This document shows, piece by piece, positions 60,935 through 64,000 of a stretch of DNA of 64,000 nucleotides. The notes under the pieces are model-generated. The model was not told the origin of the DNA. It worked only from the letters and a program-made list of their open reading frames with translations, and did not search any database. The stretch comes from Scatomonas sp963928055 (GTDB lineage: Bacteria; Bacillota; Clostridia; Lachnospirales; Lachnospiraceae): the NCBI GenBank assembly GCA_963928055.1, contig CAWVDN010000001.1:1-64000 (forward strand). Reading direction: 5' to 3'. The position numbers and the translations under genes are program-made. How positions within the stretch are numbered: the first letter of the stretch is position 1; every line of letters begins with the position of its first letter.

Positions 60935-62080
60935 GTGTCCGATTGGAATCTGCTGATCAAGCCTGCTTCATCGGCCTGCAACATGGACTGCCGCTACTGC
61001 TTTTACCGGGATGTGGCCGCGTTCAGAGAGAGGCCTTTTCGCGGCAGGATGACGGAAGAAACGCTGGAATTGCTTGTGCGAGAAGCGTTCCGGGACGCTT
61101 CTCATTTCTGCGGCTTCAATTTTCAAGGCGGGGAGCCCACGGTGACCGGCCTGGATTTTTACAGGCAGCTTGTTAAACTGCAAAGGAAATATAACCAAAA
61201 GGGCGTTCAGGTGCAAAACGCCATCCAGACAAACGGTTACTGCATTGACGAAGAATGGGCGGCGTTTCTGGGAGAAAACCGATTCCTCGTAGGGCTTTCC
61301 CTGGATGGTCCGGCGGAGATCCACAATCGGAACCGTATCGATCAAAAAGGGAAAGGAAGCTGGAACCGGGTGATGAAAGCCGTCCGTCTGCTGAAAAAGT
61401 ACCGGGTTCCCGTCAATATCCTGTCCGTGGTAACAGAACAGAGCGCCAGAAGGGCGGAAAGCGTCTACCATTTTTTCCGAGAGGAGGGCTTTTCTCACAT
61501 GCAGTTCATTCCCTGCCTCGATCCCACCGGAAAAGAGGGCGCGGAAGCATACTCCCTTACAGCGGTCCGGTACGGGGAGTTCCTGGTGCGGATCTTCGAT
61601 CTGTGGAGGCGGGATTTTCTGGAAGGAAAAAGGGTGTCGATCCGTCATATCGATAATTGGCTGGCCGTCCTCATGGGCGGGGAGCCGGAGGCCTGCGCCC
61701 AGCGGGGATGCTGCCAGGTACAGTTGGTGGTGGAAGGAGACGGCAGTGTCTATCCCTGTGATTTTTACTGCCTCGACCGGTGGAAGCTGGGACGATTGGG
61801 AGAAGCGAGCCTTTCGGAGATGCAGACCTCCCGGCTGGCACGGGAATTTGTGAAGCCGTCTTTCCGGTTTCCTGACAGATGCCGGAAATGCCGGTACTTT
61901 CCCCTTTGCCGAAACGGGTGCAGACGGGAACGGGTACTGTTTCCGGGCGAGCCGGAGGCCGTGAACCTTTACTGTGACAGTTACCGGTATTTTTTCTCCC
62001 GACGGCTTTGGGAACTTAAGGAAGCGGCCGCGATTTGCCGCCGGCTGCGAAATCTGTGGGAAAGGAGAGGAGTGTATTGA
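60935..62080 (+). CDS. anaerobic sulfatase-maturating enzyme-like radical SAM/SPASM protein
   Basis: A 381-residue radical SAM enzyme. It has the CX3CX2C site (SSACNMDCRYCFYRDVA), the NFQGGEPTVTG loop, LSLDGPAEIHNRNR, and a Cys-rich SPASM C-terminus (CAQRGCCQVQL, YPCDFYCLDRWKLG, CRKCRYFPLCRNGCRRER) for two more clusters. This is the pattern of anSME, which converts a Cys or Ser of sulfatases to formylglycine. No sulfatase is in the window; it may lie beyond the end. The start is GTG at 60935 after AAGGAGG. Confidence 0.88.
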   Translation: MSDWNLLIKPASSACNMDCRYCFYRDVAAFRERPFRGRMTEETLELLVREAFRDASHFCGFNFQGGEPTVTGLDFYRQLVKLQRKYNQKGVQVQNAIQTNGYCIDEEWAAFLGENRFLVGLSLDGPAEIHNRNRIDQKGKGSWNRVMKAVRLLKKYRVPVNILSVVTEQSARRAESVYHFFREEGFSHMQFIPCLDPTGKEGAEAYSLTAVRYGEFLVRIFDLWRRDFLEGKRVSIRHIDNWLAVLMGGEPEACAQRGCCQVQLVVEGDGSVYPCDFYCLDRWKLGRLGEASLSEMQTSRLAREFVKPSFRFPDRCRKCRYFPLCRNGCRRERVLFPGEPEAVNLYCDSYRYFFSRRLWELKEAAAICRRLRNLWERRGVY

Positions 62081-63867
62081 GCAGGCGAAAACCCATGCGG
62101 CTGTACCTGCTGCTGTTTGAAAGGGTATTTATCGTATCTCTGGCGATCATACTGGCGGCCTGTGTGGTGGTCATATCCCTTTTTTTTCAATATCTTTTGG
62201 ACGATATCGGGAAAACCCGGGTGGATCTCCTGCGGCAGATCATTAATACCAACGAGACGGTAAAAAATGTCACCACGGTTGTCACCGACGACTTTCACAC
62301 GGCTTACGCGGAAGGTATCGACCAGGGAAAAACTCCGGAGGAGGCTGTGGCGGATCCGTTGCGGGACGCGAGAGTGGAACTTCAGCGGTTCGGGATGCAT
62401 TCGGCCATAGACGTTGTCTGGGAAAACGGACGAAATTATTCCATGGAGGAGCAGGATCCCACCCTCACCCACTCCTTCTGGTTTTTGAGCCTTTTAAACG
62501 GTTCCAGCGATCGGACCTGGAACATGCGGTTCCCCGAGGCGGAGGACACAGACACCTTTGTCCTCTCTTACGGGCGGGGCCTCCAAAACGCGGAGGGAGA
62601 CATTGTGGGCGCGGTCATCTGCAACACCGCCCATGAGATGGTCTACCGCAATTATTCGAGTCTTTTGCGGGAGGGAAACCAGATTTTCATTCTGGACGAA
62701 AACGGCATCGTCGTCAGTCATTCAAATCCCGCCCTTATCGGTTTTACCCTTTATCACATGGGCAGCATCGAGAGCGCTGTTAAGAAGAACGACTATAGTA
62801 TCCGCAGCCTTAGGGGAGATCTGACCATTGTTTCCAGCTATACCAATGACCAGTCGGGATGGACCATTGTGGAAGAACTGAAAGTGCAGAATATCGTCCG
62901 TTTTTACAGAAGAATCCTGATGTTCGGCCTTCTGACGGTGCTGGGCGGGATTCTGCTGGCGGCGGGTATCAGCTTTTTAGCGGCGCGGCATATCACAAAG
63001 CCGCTGACCAGGCTGTCTCAGGAGATGCTGGAATTCGGCAAGGACGACAATTTTTCTCCTATGCCTGTACAAAACCAGTATTTTGAGATCCATGCCCTGA
63101 GCCTTTCCTACAACAAGATGACCCGGCACGTTCTGCGGCTGATCGAAAACATTAAAAAGCAGGAGGCGGAGCGCCGCAACCTGGAATTTGACTTTTTACA
63201 GGCGCAGATCAATCCGCATTTTCTTCACAACACCCTGTTGAACATCAAAAGCCTGGTGGTCATGAAAAAATACGACCAGTCGGTCAGGATGCTGGACGCG
63301 TTTTTGAAGCTTCTGAAAATGCCTGTAACCACGGATTCCGACAGGCATACCCTGGGGGAGGAAATTGATCATCTCCGCCATTACATTGATCTGATGAGTT
63401 TCCGGTACGGAAATAACTTCGTCTTTGAGACGCAGGCGGAAGAGTGTCTTTTAAGCGGGCATGTCCCGCAGTTCATTTTGCAGCCGGTGGTGGAAAACGC
63501 TATTTTTCACGGTCTTGCCAACCGGGAGGATGGCGGGGAAATTACGGTGCGCGCTTTCCGGGCAGACGGGGAAATCCACATCGAAGTCCAGGATAACGGC
63601 GAAGGGATGAGTCCGGACGCGGTAGAAAAGCTCTGGGAACCCAACGAAAGCCGAAAATACCGCTTTAACCGAGTGGGGTTGAAAAATGTCCGCAGCCGGA
63701 TCCGATACGTGTTTGGCCCCGACTCGGATGTAGAAGTACGGAGCGAACAGGGGAAAGGCACGGTAGTCTGCATCCGCATCGGGGGAAAAAAGGGCCTCGC
63801 GGTCTTTCAAAAAGGGGCGCTGACCCCGGAAAAGGAGGAAGCTGACCATGAAAATCCTGATCGTTGA
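62077..63867 (+). CDS. YesM-type sensor histidine kinase
   Basis: A 596-residue membrane kinase: a first membrane segment (IVSLAIILAACVVVISLFFQY), an extracellular Cache-like sensor, a second segment (MFGLLTVLGGILLAAGISFLA), HAMP, the His_kinase domain with phospho-acceptor FLQAQINPHFLHNTLLNIKSL and an HATPase (VVENAIFHGLAN; VQDNGEGMS). The TTG start at 62077 overlaps the preceding stop and follows AAAGGAGAGGA; ATG 62095 is an alternative. It is paired with the response regulator that overlaps its 3' end. Such pairs usually sense sugars and drive ABC transporter or glycosidase genes. Confidence 0.92.
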   Translation: MSRRKPMRLYLLLFERVFIVSLAIILAACVVVISLFFQYLLDDIGKTRVDLLRQIINTNETVKNVTTVVTDDFHTAYAEGIDQGKTPEEAVADPLRDARVELQRFGMHSAIDVVWENGRNYSMEEQDPTLTHSFWFLSLLNGSSDRTWNMRFPEAEDTDTFVLSYGRGLQNAEGDIVGAVICNTAHEMVYRNYSSLLREGNQIFILDENGIVVSHSNPALIGFTLYHMGSIESAVKKNDYSIRSLRGDLTIVSSYTNDQSGWTIVEELKVQNIVRFYRRILMFGLLTVLGGILLAAGISFLAARHITKPLTRLSQEMLEFGKDDNFSPMPVQNQYFEIHALSLSYNKMTRHVLRLIENIKKQEAERRNLEFDFLQAQINPHFLHNTLLNIKSLVVMKKYDQSVRMLDAFLKLLKMPVTTDSDRHTLGEEIDHLRHYIDLMSFRYGNNFVFETQAEECLLSGHVPQFILQPVVENAIFHGLANREDGGEITVRAFRADGEIHIEVQDNGEGMSPDAVEKLWEPNESRKYRFNRVGLKNVRSRIRYVFGPDSDVEVRSEQGKGTVVCIRIGGKKGLAVFQKGALTPEKEEADHENPDR

Positions 63868-64000
63868 CGATGAAGCTCCTATTCGGGAGTATATTGCCTA
63901 TTGCATCCGGCAGGCGGGATCAGAGTTCGAACTCGCAGGATGTTTTTCCCGGGCCGGTAAAGTTCTCGACTACCTGAAAGACGGGGACGCGGACCTTTTG
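63848..64000 (+). CDS. response regulator (YesN-type), 3'-truncated by window
   Basis: 51 residues of a receiver domain (MKILIVDDEAPIREYIAYCI) with the acidic pair DD. It overlaps the kinase gene by 20 bases. The pairing with a YesM-type kinase predicts an AraC-type DNA-binding domain beyond the window end. Confidence 0.88.
   Translation, partial: MKILIVDDEAPIREYIAYCIRQAGSEFELAGCFSRAGKVLDYLKDGDADLL

Overview
The window looks like a chromosomal segment of a spore-forming, acetogenic Lachnospiraceae-type Firmicute. Gene order is clostridial (ylxM-ffh-rpsP-khpA-rimM-trmD-rplS-lepB-rbgA-rnhB), spoIVA sits behind a sigma-E-like promoter, T-box and THF riboswitches are present, and a near-complete methyl/carbonyl branch of the Wood-Ljungdahl pathway is encoded. 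Coding DNA is GC-rich, while promoters and terminators are AT-rich and easy to see. I saw no tRNA, rRNA, CRISPR array or prophage. The taxonomic placement is inference from gene content.

Layout. 0-18 kb is housekeeping: topB (5' end cut by the window), citrate synthase, SRP/ribosome biogenesis, RNase HII, PRPP synthetase, der, plsY and gpsA. Around trmD (7.8-8.2 kb) lies a large near-perfect inverted duplication that truncates a DUF4190 gene. 18.4-19.2 kb is an aldo/keto reductase. 19.5-34.5 kb is the acetogenesis core: a His/Cys-rich small protein, cooT, a CooC-type ATPase, acsA (CODH), cooC, acsB (acetyl-CoA synthase), acsD, acsC, acsE, acsV, a DUF3786 protein, then a THF riboswitch with folT, fchA and folD. 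34.5-41 kb holds a UroD-type methyltransferase, spoIVA, a zinc-ribbon gene and a spoIID-like gene (both frameshifted), a probable 6S RNA and a YihY/BrkB membrane protein. An IS481-like element (41.2-42.2 kb) separates the last of these from the T-box-controlled pheST operon. After queA comes the second acetogenesis locus (48-51.6 kb): a MetV-RnfC fusion, metV and metF. 51.7-57.4 kb carries a tiny ORF, an AraC regulator, birA, a PepSY lipoprotein, bioY with a BirA-type operator, a TetR regulator with its palindrome, and a MATE pump. 57.5-59.8 kb is glgCD. 60-64 kb is a TauE-like exporter, an anaerobic sulfatase-maturase-like radical SAM enzyme and a YesM/YesN-type two-component pair cut by the window end.

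How it fits together. FchA/FolD and MetF/MetV/RnfC-like proteins take formyl-THF-derived carbon to methyl-THF. AcsE moves the methyl group to the corrinoid protein AcsCD, which AcsV keeps reduced. AcsA makes CO, and AcsB joins methyl, CO and CoA. CooT, two CooC ATPases and possibly the His/Cys-rich protein handle nickel. FolT imports folate under THF-riboswitch control. Formyl-THF synthetase, formate dehydrogenase, hydrogenase and the Rnf complex are not in this window. Several single-base frameshifts and the inverted duplication could be real decay or assembly error and should be checked against reads.
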